A stretch of DNA of 41,715 nt from Acidobacteriota bacterium. GTDB taxonomy: Bacteria; Acidobacteriota; Thermoanaerobaculia; Multivoradales; J023. The notes below the pieces were generated by a model. It had not been told where the DNA came from and made no database searches. It worked only from the letters and a program-made list of their open reading frames with translations. Within the stretch, counting starts at the first letter, position 1. Each line of letters begins with the position of its first letter. The stretch is from assembly GCA_029263395.1 (NCBI GenBank), contig JAJCXO010000179.1:1-41715 (forward strand), written 5' to 3'. Made by a program: the position numbers and the translations under genes. Shown one piece after another: positions 33,306-41,399 of this stretch.

Positions 33306-34337
33306 ATGCACCAGACCCCTCTCGACTCCAGCCGCAACAGCGCCCCTCCTGCGCCCGGGCACAACGATCTACCGGTCGCCGTAATCGGTGCCGGTATCTC
33401 GGGACTCATCGCCGCCCGGACCCTCCACCGACAGGGCCTCGAGGTCACCGTATTCGAAAAGAGTCGAGGCCCCGGGGGAAGGACCGCAACACGTCGTCAC
33501 CACCAGCATGCCTTCGACCACGGCGCTCAATACTTCACCGTGCGCGATCCCCGTTTCCGTCATGCCGTTGATTCTTGGCGCGACCAGAACGTCGTCGAGC
33601 GTTGGGACGGTCGCATCGCAGTCGTCAACCAAGGCGACATCAAGCTCCTGGGACGGGATCACGAACGTTTTGTCGGTGCCCCCAGAATGAGTGCCATCGC
33701 CGGCCATCTCGCCAGCGGCCTCGACGTCACCTACAGCCTGCGGATCGGCAAGGTCCAGCGCGATGCCCAAACCTGGCGGCTGACGAGCGACGAAGGCGTC
33801 TCCCTAGGCACCTTCGGTACCGTCATCCTGGCCATACCACCGGCCCAAGCCGTTCCGCTCCTCGCAGACGCGCCGCAACTCGCTGACCGCGCCCGAGCCG
33901 TCAGCCTGCTACCTTGTTGGGCCGTCATGGCCGTCTTCGAAACTCCCCTCGACCTCGCCTTCGAAGCCGCCTTCGCCGAAGCATCCCCCCTGTCATGGAT
34001 TGCCAACAACAGCTCGAAGCCAGGACGACCGGGCACTGCCTGCTGGGTACTCCACGCCTCGCCCGAATGGTCAGCAAGGCACCGAGAAACCGTCCCCGTC
34101 GAAATCACCCAACGCCTCCTACGAGCCTTCTTCGAAGCCACCGCCCTCCAGCCCCCAAAACCCCACTTCATCCGCGCCCATCGCTGGCTCTACTCCATCG
34201 CCTCCAGCCCCTTACAAGAAGGCTGCCTCTGGGATCCAACCCTCCGCATCGGCACCTGTGGCGACTGGTGCCAAGGCTCCCGTGTCGAAGGCGCCTTCCT
34301 GAGCGGCACCGAGATCGCTCGACGGATATTAGGGTAG
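33306..34337 (+). CDS. Renalase-like NAD(P)/FAD-dependent oxidoreductase
   Basis: The 343-residue protein has a short Pro/Ala-rich leader. The Rossmann motif VAVIGAGISGLIAARTL (about residues 25-41) follows, then VFEKSRGPGGRTATRR (ribose contact and glycine loop) and FDHGAQYFTVRDPRF. The C-terminal FAD block is GTCGDWCQGSRVEGAFLSG. This set is typical of the renalase/amine oxidase-like family found singly in many bacteria. The physiological substrate is uncertain; animal renalase oxidises isomers of dihydronicotinamide cofactors. It is the last backbone gene before the tRNA-associated element, whose boundary begins about 100 bp downstream. Confidence 0.88.
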   Translation: MHQTPLDSSRNSAPPAPGHNDLPVAVIGAGISGLIAARTLHRQGLEVTVFEKSRGPGGRTATRRHHQHAFDHGAQYFTVRDPRFRHAVDSWRDQNVVERWDGRIAVVNQGDIKLLGRDHERFVGAPRMSAIAGHLASGLDVTYSLRIGKVQRDAQTWRLTSDEGVSLGTFGTVILAIPPAQAVPLLADAPQLADRARAVSLLPCWAVMAVFETPLDLAFEAAFAEASPLSWIANNSSKPGRPGTACWVLHASPEWSARHRETVPVEITQRLLRAFFEATALQPPKPHFIRAHRWLYSIASSPLQEGCLWDPTLRIGTCGDWCQGSRVEGAFLSGTEIARRILG

Positions 34338-34440
34338 CTAGCTGGGCAGGCCACAATCAACTAGAAATCAGTTGCTGCCAAGCGAGGAGCCAAAGCCCGA
34401 GTCGCTCCGGCGCCGTCATTGACGGGCGAAGCGAGGAAAA

Positions 34441-34488
34441 TGGTGGAGCCGAAGGGAATCGAACCCTCGACCTCTTGAATGCCATTCA
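34441..34488 (-). tRNA. 3' fragment of tRNA-Ala(GGC) with CCA = integration (att) site
   Basis: On the minus strand this reads TGAATGGCATTCAAGAGG, then the T arm GAGGG-TTCGATT-CCCTT, then CGGCTCCACCA. That is the anticodon loop (GGC), variable region, T arm, 3' acceptor strand and encoded CCA of a tRNA-Ala. The sequence to the right, where the D arm and 5' acceptor should be, is unrelated, and the anticodon stem pairs at only three of five positions plus a wobble. It is not a functional tRNA. A 3' tRNA end next to an outward-reading integrase is the usual attachment site of a tRNA-targeting island. Confidence 0.88.
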
Positions 34489-34577
34489 GAAATCGCGAGT
34501 TATCTAGAATTCGCCAATGTCATCTAAACCACTGAAAATAAACATAAAAAGCATCAATGGTCTCCGCTCGTCTACGC

Positions 34578-34625
34578 TATAATACTCCCCAAGTTGCTGA
34601 CACTACGCTGACACGTTGCTGACAC
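34578..34625 (+). promoter_or_regulatory. TATAAT box and three 11-bp iterons upstream of the integrase
   Basis: TATAAT at 34578-34583 is a perfect -10 sequence, though its -35 is weak. It is followed by GCTGACAC at 34596, 34607 and 34618, spaced exactly 11 bp apart, about one helical turn. The last copy ends 21 bp before the integrase ATG. The iterons could be arm-type integrase or excisionase sites, or an operator for a repressor, since they overlap the region a transcript would start from. Confidence 0.65.
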
Positions 34626-34646
34626 GCGAACTTTGAGGGAGTGATC

Positions 34647-35846
34647 ATGAGGCTTACCAAGACCGCTATCGATCGGGCCGTTTACGAGGGATCCGAAGTC
34701 GCTTGCAAGAACGGATCGACCACTTGGAGCCGCTGCGTCCTCTGGGATGACGACGTCCGTGGACTCGGGCTGCGCATCACCCATGCCGGTAAGAAGTCTT
34801 TCATCCTCATCTACCGTGCCGGGTCTCGCCAGCGTCAGATGACGCTTGGTCCGTATGGAGTGCTCACCCTTCAACAAGCTCGAGCCAAGGCTCTCAAGAC
34901 CCTGGCAGCAGTGATTGAGGGCGAAGATCCTCTGGCAAGACGGCAAGCCGCAGCGAATGCAGACACCGTGGCGGAGCTCGCGGAGCGGTACATGACCGAG
35001 CATGCCGAGGTGAAAAAGAAGCCGGCTAGTGCCAAGACCGACCGGCAGATGCTCCGTGACTATGTCCTGCCCAAGATGGGACACCTCAAGACTGCCGAGG
35101 TTACGCGGCAAGATGTTTCGGCGCTTCATCACCACATGCGCCAGAAGCCCTACGTCGCCAACCGGGTGCTGGCACTCGTCTCGAAGATGCTTAATCTCGC
35201 CGAGAGGTGGGGGCTGCGACCAGATGGCTCCAACCCGAGTCGCCATGTGGAGCCCTTCAAGGAGAAGAAGCGTGAGCGCTACATGTCCTCAGAGGAGCTT
35301 GCGCGACTGACCCAAACCATCGCGGAAGTTGAAGAGGCTGGGAACGAGAGCGTCCATGCCATCGCTGCCTTGCGTCTTCTTATCCTGACAGGCTGTCGAC
35401 TACGGGAAATCCTGCGCCTGCGCTGGGAAGATGTGGACTTCGAGAACGGTCGGCTCCACCTACCGGATTCCAAGACGGGGGCTAAGACCGTCTTTCTCGG
35501 TACCGTAGGTCAAGGCGTGCTCACGGCGATCCCTCGTACCTACGGCAACCCATGGGTGATCGAGGGGCGGTTGCCGAACTCGCACCTGAGCGACTTGAAG
35601 GGGCCATGGAAGAGACTCTGTGACCAGGCCAAACTAGAAGACCTCCGTATCCATGATCTTCGCCATAGTTTCGCCGCTGTGGGCGCCGGGCTTGGCCTCT
35701 CCCTGCCGATGATCGGCAAGCTGCTCGGGCATACGCAGCCACGGACGACGGCTCGATATGCGCATCTGGCTGCTGATCCGATGCATGAGGCGGCGAATCG
35801 GATTGAGGAGCAGTTGGCGGCGGTAATGGCAACAGATAGTTCGTAG
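34647..35846 (+). CDS. Tyrosine integrase (P4-type, DUF4102 arm-binding domain)
   Basis: I use the ATG at 34647 (399 residues), which has GAGGGAG 6-7 nt upstream; the GTG two codons earlier is too close to that site. The N-terminal domain (about residues 1-90) contains WDDDVRGLGLRITHAGKKSF and TLGPYGVLTLQQAR, typical of the DUF4102 arm-type DNA-binding domain. A SAM-like core-binding domain follows. Catalytic residues are visible: Arg251 (TGCRLREI), His336 and Arg339 (HDLRH), His362 (LLGHTQPRTTARY) and the nucleophile Tyr371. It lies about 160 bp from the tRNA fragment and reads away from it, as such integrases do. Its base composition is closer to the host than that of the cargo. Confidence 0.95.
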   Translation: MRLTKTAIDRAVYEGSEVACKNGSTTWSRCVLWDDDVRGLGLRITHAGKKSFILIYRAGSRQRQMTLGPYGVLTLQQARAKALKTLAAVIEGEDPLARRQAAANADTVAELAERYMTEHAEVKKKPASAKTDRQMLRDYVLPKMGHLKTAEVTRQDVSALHHHMRQKPYVANRVLALVSKMLNLAERWGLRPDGSNPSRHVEPFKEKKRERYMSSEELARLTQTIAEVEEAGNESVHAIAALRLLILTGCRLREILRLRWEDVDFENGRLHLPDSKTGAKTVFLGTVGQGVLTAIPRTYGNPWVIEGRLPNSHLSDLKGPWKRLCDQAKLEDLRIHDLRHSFAAVGAGLGLSLPMIGKLLGHTQPRTTARYAHLAADPMHEAANRIEEQLAAVMATDSS

Positions 35847-35912
35847 ATCGCTCTGGTTGGCTCCCGCGATATTCTTACCTGGAGTCACTTATAGAGAATG
35901 CCCTGGCATCGC

Positions 35913-35932
35913 GGTGGAGTATCATCTCCACC
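35913..35932. terminator. Perfect 7-bp hairpin after the integrase
   Basis: GGTGGAG (35913-35919), loop TATCAT, CTCCACC (35926-35932). It lies 67 bp after the integrase stop and 73 bp before the next start. There is no T-run, so it may be a terminator or an operator for the cargo gene. Confidence 0.5.
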
Positions 35933-36005
35933 TGGTTGATTGATCAGATTGAATTGTCTCCCACGATCCGCAGATCTAGTGGAGAGCTGTCCGACAGGAG
36001 GGAGA

Positions 36006-39000
36006 GTGGGTAGGAAATCGACTCGAGACGAGTTCTCAGCGAAGACAAAGCGCCAACTCGCAGAAAGGGCGGGATATGTCTGCTCCTTTCCTGATTGCAC
36101 TCAGCCGACGATCGGCCCGAGCGCTGAAGCTGACGATGCCAGTGCGAATGTAGGCGAAGCGTGCCATATCAGCGGTGCCGCCTCTGGACCTGGGTCTCGT
36201 CGCTACGACCCCTCGATGACAAGCGCGGAGCGCAAATCGATCAAGAACGGCATCTGGATGTGCCGTACCCATGCCAAGTTGATCGACTCCGACGAGTCAA
36301 CATACACCGTAGATGACTTACATGCTTCGAAGAAGCGGGCAGAGGCTGAAGCAGAGCAACGGTTACGTACCGGCACCTTCGAGCCCCTTACCGATCGAAC
36401 GGATCTCCAGCACGAGTTACTCGCTAAGTTGACTGAGAGCCAGCGACAGCTTGGCGAGCTGTCAGTACAACGTGCTGGTATGAGTAGTCCTATCTTGGCG
36501 ATTGAATCAGGATTGCACGGTGAGATTGACGACGCATGTGAGTACATGCAGCAAGGCCAGCCGCAAGTCACTATCGATCTCCTAGAGAAGATCGATAGAA
36601 GAAAACGGGATCAGCTTTCGCCTCGCGAACGGTATCGAGTCCTTGCGAATATTGGAAACGCCAAGCTTGCTCAGCGAGATCACCCTGGCGCTGCGCACGC
36701 CTTTCTCGGAGCAGCAAAGCACCAACCGACAGATGAGGACGCACGAGCCCTTGAGGCTCTAGCCTACCAATTGAGAGGAGACCACGACACAGCCAATGAA
36801 CTAGCAACGTCTCTTGCTAAGGAGCACCCGGAACTCAGCCGTGCTCATATGATCCGAATCAGGACTGCTCCAGAAGACATCTCATTTGAGGAACTCTCTG
36901 AAGCAGTACCCAGGACAGCACGAAACGATCCAGAGGTCGCGCTGGCACTGCACGACCGGGCTGTCAGCGAGGGGTATCTCGAGGCTGCTGAGCAGTTCTT
37001 GCGAAATTGTGTAGGACCTGAACGGACTTGGCCACAGCTCAAGCTCGCGCTGGCCTGTACGATTTTGCAGCAGGAACAGGAAGCTCTCACGGTGACGGTC
37101 GAAGGTCCGGTTGTCGCCAATGCCGAACGCCTCAAGGAGGCTTCTGATCTCTACACACAGGCTATCGAAGCTATTCCAAAGGAGGATACTGAGGGAATCG
37201 CTTTTGTCGCTTACTTAAACCGGGGGAACGCCAGAGCCCTACTAGGTGAGCTAGATCTCGCAGAAGAAGACATTCGCAGAGCTTATGACCTAGAGCCGGG
37301 TGACGAAAGGGCTGCCATCGCGCTTGCTCGGCTGCAGTATCCGACTAAAGACCTCTTGGATGAGGCAATTGGGACACTCGAACGTTACTTGAACAGCTAC
37401 TCGTCTCTGAGTATCGACGTGTTGCTCGTCAAATTTTTGATGAGCAAGGGACAGAGCCAAGATCTTCAGTCGGCGAGAGCACTCGCTGAGAGAATCCAGT
37501 TCAAAATCGCAGATATTCAGCAAGCAGATCTCAGAGTTGAGACAGTTGCCGTCATTGCTGATCTGTATATTGAAACGGGTGATGGAACGAAAGCAGAGCA
37601 GTTCTTAACGGGTCTGAATGATGCTCTCTTGAGCAATGCAACACGGTCTGCAATTCTGGGCGATGTCCTCAGACGACTCGGGAGAGAGTCCGAAGCTGCT
37701 GCGCTGGCTCAGGAGTCGATTCGTTCTCTGGGAGAGAGCAATGATCGGACTGAGGTTGTTCCAGTAGCGCATCTGCTGCAAAGGCTCGGGAAGCATGCAG
37801 AGGCGTTCAGGCTTTGGCGCAGAATTGTCGCAGTTGATTCCGTAACAGACGAGACGATTCAGCTCTTGATGAACGCCCAGCAGGCAGGCGAACATCAATT
37901 TGTGCTCGACTTCTGCCGTCAACTCCGCGCGGGAGGTCACTATGACCCACGTTCACACTCAATTGAAGTGACTACCCTAACTGACTACAGCGAATTCCAA
38001 GAAGCGCGCAAGGTTTTTCTAGAATACTTGGAGGCAAGGCCGGACGACAAGATCGCACGCCTTAACTTAACTGGCCTGGCACTCAGGCTTGAGTGGCCAG
38101 ACCTAGTAGACAGGAAGCCATCGAACCTTCCCGCTGTTGACGAGGTAGAAACAGCTGAGATCGGCAGCGCTGTCTCTGACGTTCTTCGGGCCGGCCCAGA
38201 ACCGATTGAAGCTGTCAACTACGCCTATGCTCTATATCGTAGATTTCCGGAGGAGTCAGAAGCACATAGAGCCCTGATTGTTTCTGTTTTTGCACCTGGG
38301 ACGGCAGGTCTAAACATCGAGAAGCCTGAAAACGTTGCTCCGGGTACAGCTGCCTGCTACCGCGAAGTCGGTGCCGAAGAGATAGACTGGGTAGTTATCG
38401 AGGACTCCAAAGACCCTAGTGTGTTGAGGCACGAGTTCCCTGACAGCAACCCGCTAGCCTTAGAGATGATAGGCAAAACAGTTGGCGACGAGTTTCGTCT
38501 ACCTGGCCGTAGGGAGCCAATAGCTGAGATTCTTGAGATTCGCGACAAGAGAGTCTTCCGGGCAAACGAGCTAATGGAATCTTGGACAGTGAGATTTCCA
38601 GACAAGCCGACTTTCGAGGCTGTCCCGATAAAGAAAAGCGATTCACCAAGCCTTGATGACTTTGCAGAGATGACGAAGATTCTGGCGAAAGACTCCGAGA
38701 CTACCAAGAAGCTCGAAAGATTTTATATCGAAGGGCGAGTCCCTATCTCATCTCTAGCCAAGCTCAGTTGGAGGACAGTCTTTGAAACCGTCGCCCATCT
38801 CGCGGGCCGATCTGATCGCCTGGTCCATGCTTGGAGCGGGGCACCTCAAGACTATTCACAAGCTCTGAGTGCTCTAGATAAAGTTGAAGCCGTAGTCTTG
38901 GAGTCCAGTGCTATCACAACACTGCACCTTATAGAGCAAATCGAAATCCTTGAAGTTATGCCGTTCTCATTTCTCGTAACAGAGAGCACTCTCGATGAAC

Positions 39001-39797
39001 TACGGAGCCTCACTCGTGAGGATCTACCACAGCCATCTGGCTATATAAGCTATGAAGGTGGTCGTATCCGAATCGACAAACTAGACAAAGAAGTGAGGGA
39101 AAGACGGCTCCGCAGACTCCTCGACTTGAGAAACTATCTGAACAAGCATTGCAAGGTCATAGGAGGTAGCGATCTAGCATCTATAGACATTGAATTGAGG
39201 AATAGGCTCACCGAAGTGCTTACAGCTGGATCAGCTGAATCTGTAGCGGCAGCCCACAAACGAGATTCGATGCTGTGGACAGATGACCATCTACTGTATC
39301 AGCTAGTAAAGGATGATCTTCCCATCAAGCGGAGTTGGACAGATGTACTCTCAATCTGGGCCCTCGAAAAGAACCACATCAAGCGAGAGCACAGGAGTCG
39401 CATTGTTGCCAGGATGCTTCAATATGGCTACTCTTTTACGAGTTCGAATGCGGGAGTTGTTCTGGACACCTGCGAAGCCGCGTCTTGGCTCGCCGAGAAT
39501 CCCGACCTTGAGGCTGTGCTGGAGAATCTTGGGAGCACCAATCTGGCACCAGATTCAGCTCGCGGCATTGTTCTAGAAACAGTCTCTAGACTATGGAGAG
39601 AGGCACCGAGTGCGGGGCACGCTAGGGCCATCACAGCACGCCTACTCGCGTATCTCGCCAACCGATCGGACCACGCCGAGATAGTTCAAACACTAAGCGA
39701 TAATATTGACGGCATGCTTGGCTTGGCGATTGCGCGAAAGCCCGCTCTTCGGAATGTGATAGCCGCGTCCCAAGTGGACGGTGCATTGACTTTATAA
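36006..39797 (+). CDS. HNH-TPR-GreAB-C-PIN protein (predicted conflict/defence effector)
   Basis: I start at GTG 36006, just after AGGAGG (35996-36001), giving 1263 residues. Residues 1-115 are a zinc-bound HNH domain: Cys26, Cys31, His54 (ACHISG), Asn81 (NGIWMC), Cys86 and His89. Residues about 170-780 are TPR-like helical repeats (for example AYLNRGNARALLGELDLAEE). About 790-870 resemble the GreA/GreB C-terminal domain (SNPLALEMIGKTVGDEF). About 955-1120 resemble a PIN nuclease, with VVLESSAITTL (Glu966 where Asp is usual) and WTDDHLL (Asp1093, Asp1094). TPR-GreAB-C-PIN is a named architecture among predicted prokaryotic conflict proteins. The extra HNH domain gives two potential nucleases. 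More A/T-rich than the host, cargo of the island. Confidence 0.82.
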   Translation: MGRKSTRDEFSAKTKRQLAERAGYVCSFPDCTQPTIGPSAEADDASANVGEACHISGAASGPGSRRYDPSMTSAERKSIKNGIWMCRTHAKLIDSDESTYTVDDLHASKKRAEAEAEQRLRTGTFEPLTDRTDLQHELLAKLTESQRQLGELSVQRAGMSSPILAIESGLHGEIDDACEYMQQGQPQVTIDLLEKIDRRKRDQLSPRERYRVLANIGNAKLAQRDHPGAAHAFLGAAKHQPTDEDARALEALAYQLRGDHDTANELATSLAKEHPELSRAHMIRIRTAPEDISFEELSEAVPRTARNDPEVALALHDRAVSEGYLEAAEQFLRNCVGPERTWPQLKLALACTILQQEQEALTVTVEGPVVANAERLKEASDLYTQAIEAIPKEDTEGIAFVAYLNRGNARALLGELDLAEEDIRRAYDLEPGDERAAIALARLQYPTKDLLDEAIGTLERYLNSYSSLSIDVLLVKFLMSKGQSQDLQSARALAERIQFKIADIQQADLRVETVAVIADLYIETGDGTKAEQFLTGLNDALLSNATRSAILGDVLRRLGRESEAAALAQESIRSLGESNDRTEVVPVAHLLQRLGKHAEAFRLWRRIVAVDSVTDETIQLLMNAQQAGEHQFVLDFCRQLRAGGHYDPRSHSIEVTTLTDYSEFQEARKVFLEYLEARPDDKIARLNLTGLALRLEWPDLVDRKPSNLPAVDEVETAEIGSAVSDVLRAGPEPIEAVNYAYALYRRFPEESEAHRALIVSVFAPGTAGLNIEKPENVAPGTAACYREVGAEEIDWVVIEDSKDPSVLRHEFPDSNPLALEMIGKTVGDEFRLPGRREPIAEILEIRDKRVFRANELMESWTVRFPDKPTFEAVPIKKSDSPSLDDFAEMTKILAKDSETTKKLERFYIEGRVPISSLAKLSWRTVFETVAHLAGRSDRLVHAWSGAPQDYSQALSALDKVEAVVLESSAITTLHLIEQIEILEVMPFSFLVTESTLDELRSLTREDLPQPSGYISYEGGRIRIDKLDKEVRERRLRRLLDLRNYLNKHCKVIGGSDLASIDIELRNRLTEVLTAGSAESVAAAHKRDSMLWTDDHLLYQLVKDDLPIKRSWTDVLSIWALEKNHIKREHRSRIVARMLQYGYSFTSSNAGVVLDTCEAASWLAENPDLEAVLENLGSTNLAPDSARGIVLETVSRLWREAPSAGHARAITARLLAYLANRSDHAEIVQTLSDNIDGMLGLAIARKPALRNVIAASQVDGALTL

Positions 39798-39838
39798 CGC
39801 ATGATGTTGCCGCGCCTCTAGAGCTGGAGTTGGTTTAG

Positions 39839-40075
39839 CTAAATGTGATTCTTCTTGAAGATCTCAAGCCACCTCTTGAGTTCATCGTCTGTTAGGTGCA
39901 AGTTCTGACGCACCAGATCCGATTCTTTTGACAGGCGCTTCGCCTTAATTTGTACGAAAAGGAAACTCCACTTGCCAAAGAACAAACCCGCGATTGCTTC
40001 TAAGAACCCTTTCCTAGATTTCCAGGTTGCAGGCGACATAATTTTCATTGCGTCCAGCAAGAAGCCAGGATTCAA
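39839..40075 (-). CDS. Possible small protein or remnant, unrecognised
   Basis: This is a 78-residue minus-strand frame whose last 40 residues look protein-like (LVRQNLHLTDDELKRWLEIF, lysine-rich, amphipathic). Its first third lies antisense to the start of the NlpC/P60-like gene, which makes the annotated start doubtful. It may be the C-terminal end of a lost gene, or spurious. No family recognised. Confidence 0.25.
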   Translation of the reverse strand: MNPGFLLDAMKIMSPATWKSRKGFLEAIAGLFFGKWSFLFVQIKAKRLSKESDLVRQNLHLTDDELKRWLEIFKKNHI

Positions 40076-41336
40076 CAGAGCAGGACAAGCTCTGTTTTCG
40101 GGAAAGCGTGCTCGCTACTCTCACGTACTACTATGCGTACTGCCTGGGCTCTACCTGCACTCTATGCCGAGCGGCGGAGTCCATTTCGCGCTTGGCGAGG
40201 ATGACGATTGGAATCTACCAAAGAAGTACGGTGAGCGCTGGGCAGTACGCAGAAAACTGACTTTCGCTAGTGACTCTCAGTTGCCAGCAAAAGTGGCATG
40301 GAAGTCTGCGTATTACATCGGCCAGAGATATAACGGCTTGTTTTTCCTTAGTTCTCTTGCTGGCGAGATGTTCGGTGATACTCACTCCTATTGTTCCGAA
40401 CTTATTGCTCGAATTTATCAGGATCTCGACGAGGCGTTTCCGACTGAGTCTTCTGAGAAAATTTTCCCTTCACACTTAGACTTCTGGACGGATCCGCGAG
40501 ACATGGAGTGGGCTGATGTTACAGAAGAATACAAGCAAGGCCTTAGTGGAGACCCAATAGTAGTACAAGCGTTCGATTTGCGCAGGACCTTCCTGGAGTC
40601 GGCAAAACTCCTGGCGGAATCATCTGTTGCCATTTTCAATGCTGCTGATGCATCAAAGCAATTTCGAGAGTTTACAGATGCCGTTTTTTCCGAGCCAGTC
40701 TCTACCGAGGAGGCCGAGAAGCTTGCGAAGCACATAGATTTCGACTTGCGCTCTATAAAGGGAAATTATTCTGCCATTGTGGATTTGGCGTACGTTATAT
40801 CTGAACTCGAGGCTTCGACGGAAGAAGAAAGGCCCGGTCACCTTCATTGGGTGCAAAAGATAGCACAGGACAAATCAGGTTGGTCTGTAGAGGAGTTGCG
40901 GACTACTACCAATCAGAACCTGGACGCCTACGATCAGATTATTCATCAAGTGCTAGATGGCCTAATCTCGCTATCAGAGACTCTGGTGCTGTGTAGCGCA
41001 AGCAAGACTCACAAGAGTGGTCTTCCCGAGAATTTCTCAGAAAACTCAAGACGCCTCATATCCGGAGTCGAGAAACTGCTAGCGATTCTTGAGAATTTCG
41101 ACGGTTATGTGGACGACCTCGCGGAACTGAATCGAAGCATTGAGGAGAGGCTGAAAACCGAGCCTATCCACGACCAATCAGCCCGTGACATCTTGCGCAG
41201 GGTTGTAACTCAGATAGGCAAGAGGGCTGCTATTTCTAGCGGCCCTTTGAGAACTGCGTTTGGGAGTGTAGAGGCATCACCGCTAGATCACGGTGCCTTA
41301 ATGACGCTCTATAGAGAGGCGTGTGCTCTCAAGTAG
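39972..41336 (+). CDS. Permuted NlpC/P60 (YiiX-like) papain-fold protein with helical C-terminus
   Basis: The only plausible start is TTG 39972, with AAGGAA about 8 nt upstream (454 residues). The N-terminal domain has the circularly permuted NlpC/P60 order: GDIIFIASS, then ARYSHVLL with catalytic His51, VHFALGED, and finally SYCSELIARIYQ with catalytic Cys141. Such enzymes hydrolyse amide or ester bonds in peptides or lipids. The remaining 250 residues are predominantly helical and unassigned. No signal peptide is seen. It follows the HNH-TPR-GreAB-C-PIN gene in the same direction with a 174-bp gap and shares its A/T-rich composition, so a two-gene system is plausible but unproven. Confidence 0.72.
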   Translation: MPKNKPAIASKNPFLDFQVAGDIIFIASSKKPGFNRAGQALFSGKRARYSHVLLCVLPGLYLHSMPSGGVHFALGEDDDWNLPKKYGERWAVRRKLTFASDSQLPAKVAWKSAYYIGQRYNGLFFLSSLAGEMFGDTHSYCSELIARIYQDLDEAFPTESSEKIFPSHLDFWTDPRDMEWADVTEEYKQGLSGDPIVVQAFDLRRTFLESAKLLAESSVAIFNAADASKQFREFTDAVFSEPVSTEEAEKLAKHIDFDLRSIKGNYSAIVDLAYVISELEASTEEERPGHLHWVQKIAQDKSGWSVEELRTTTNQNLDAYDQIIHQVLDGLISLSETLVLCSASKTHKSGLPENFSENSRRLISGVEKLLAILENFDGYVDDLAELNRSIEERLKTEPIHDQSARDILRRVVTQIGKRAAISSGPLRTAFGSVEASPLDHGALMTLYREACALK

Positions 41337-41399
41337 CACGCCATTTCTCTTCCGGGAAGCAGTCGGTGCCGGCCAAACATCTCTTGACAAGCTGACAGG

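Noticed and set aside
34441-34530. Complete tRNA-Ala gene
   Set aside because: The D arm and 5' acceptor strand are absent and the anticodon stem is mismatched, so only the 3' part is present.
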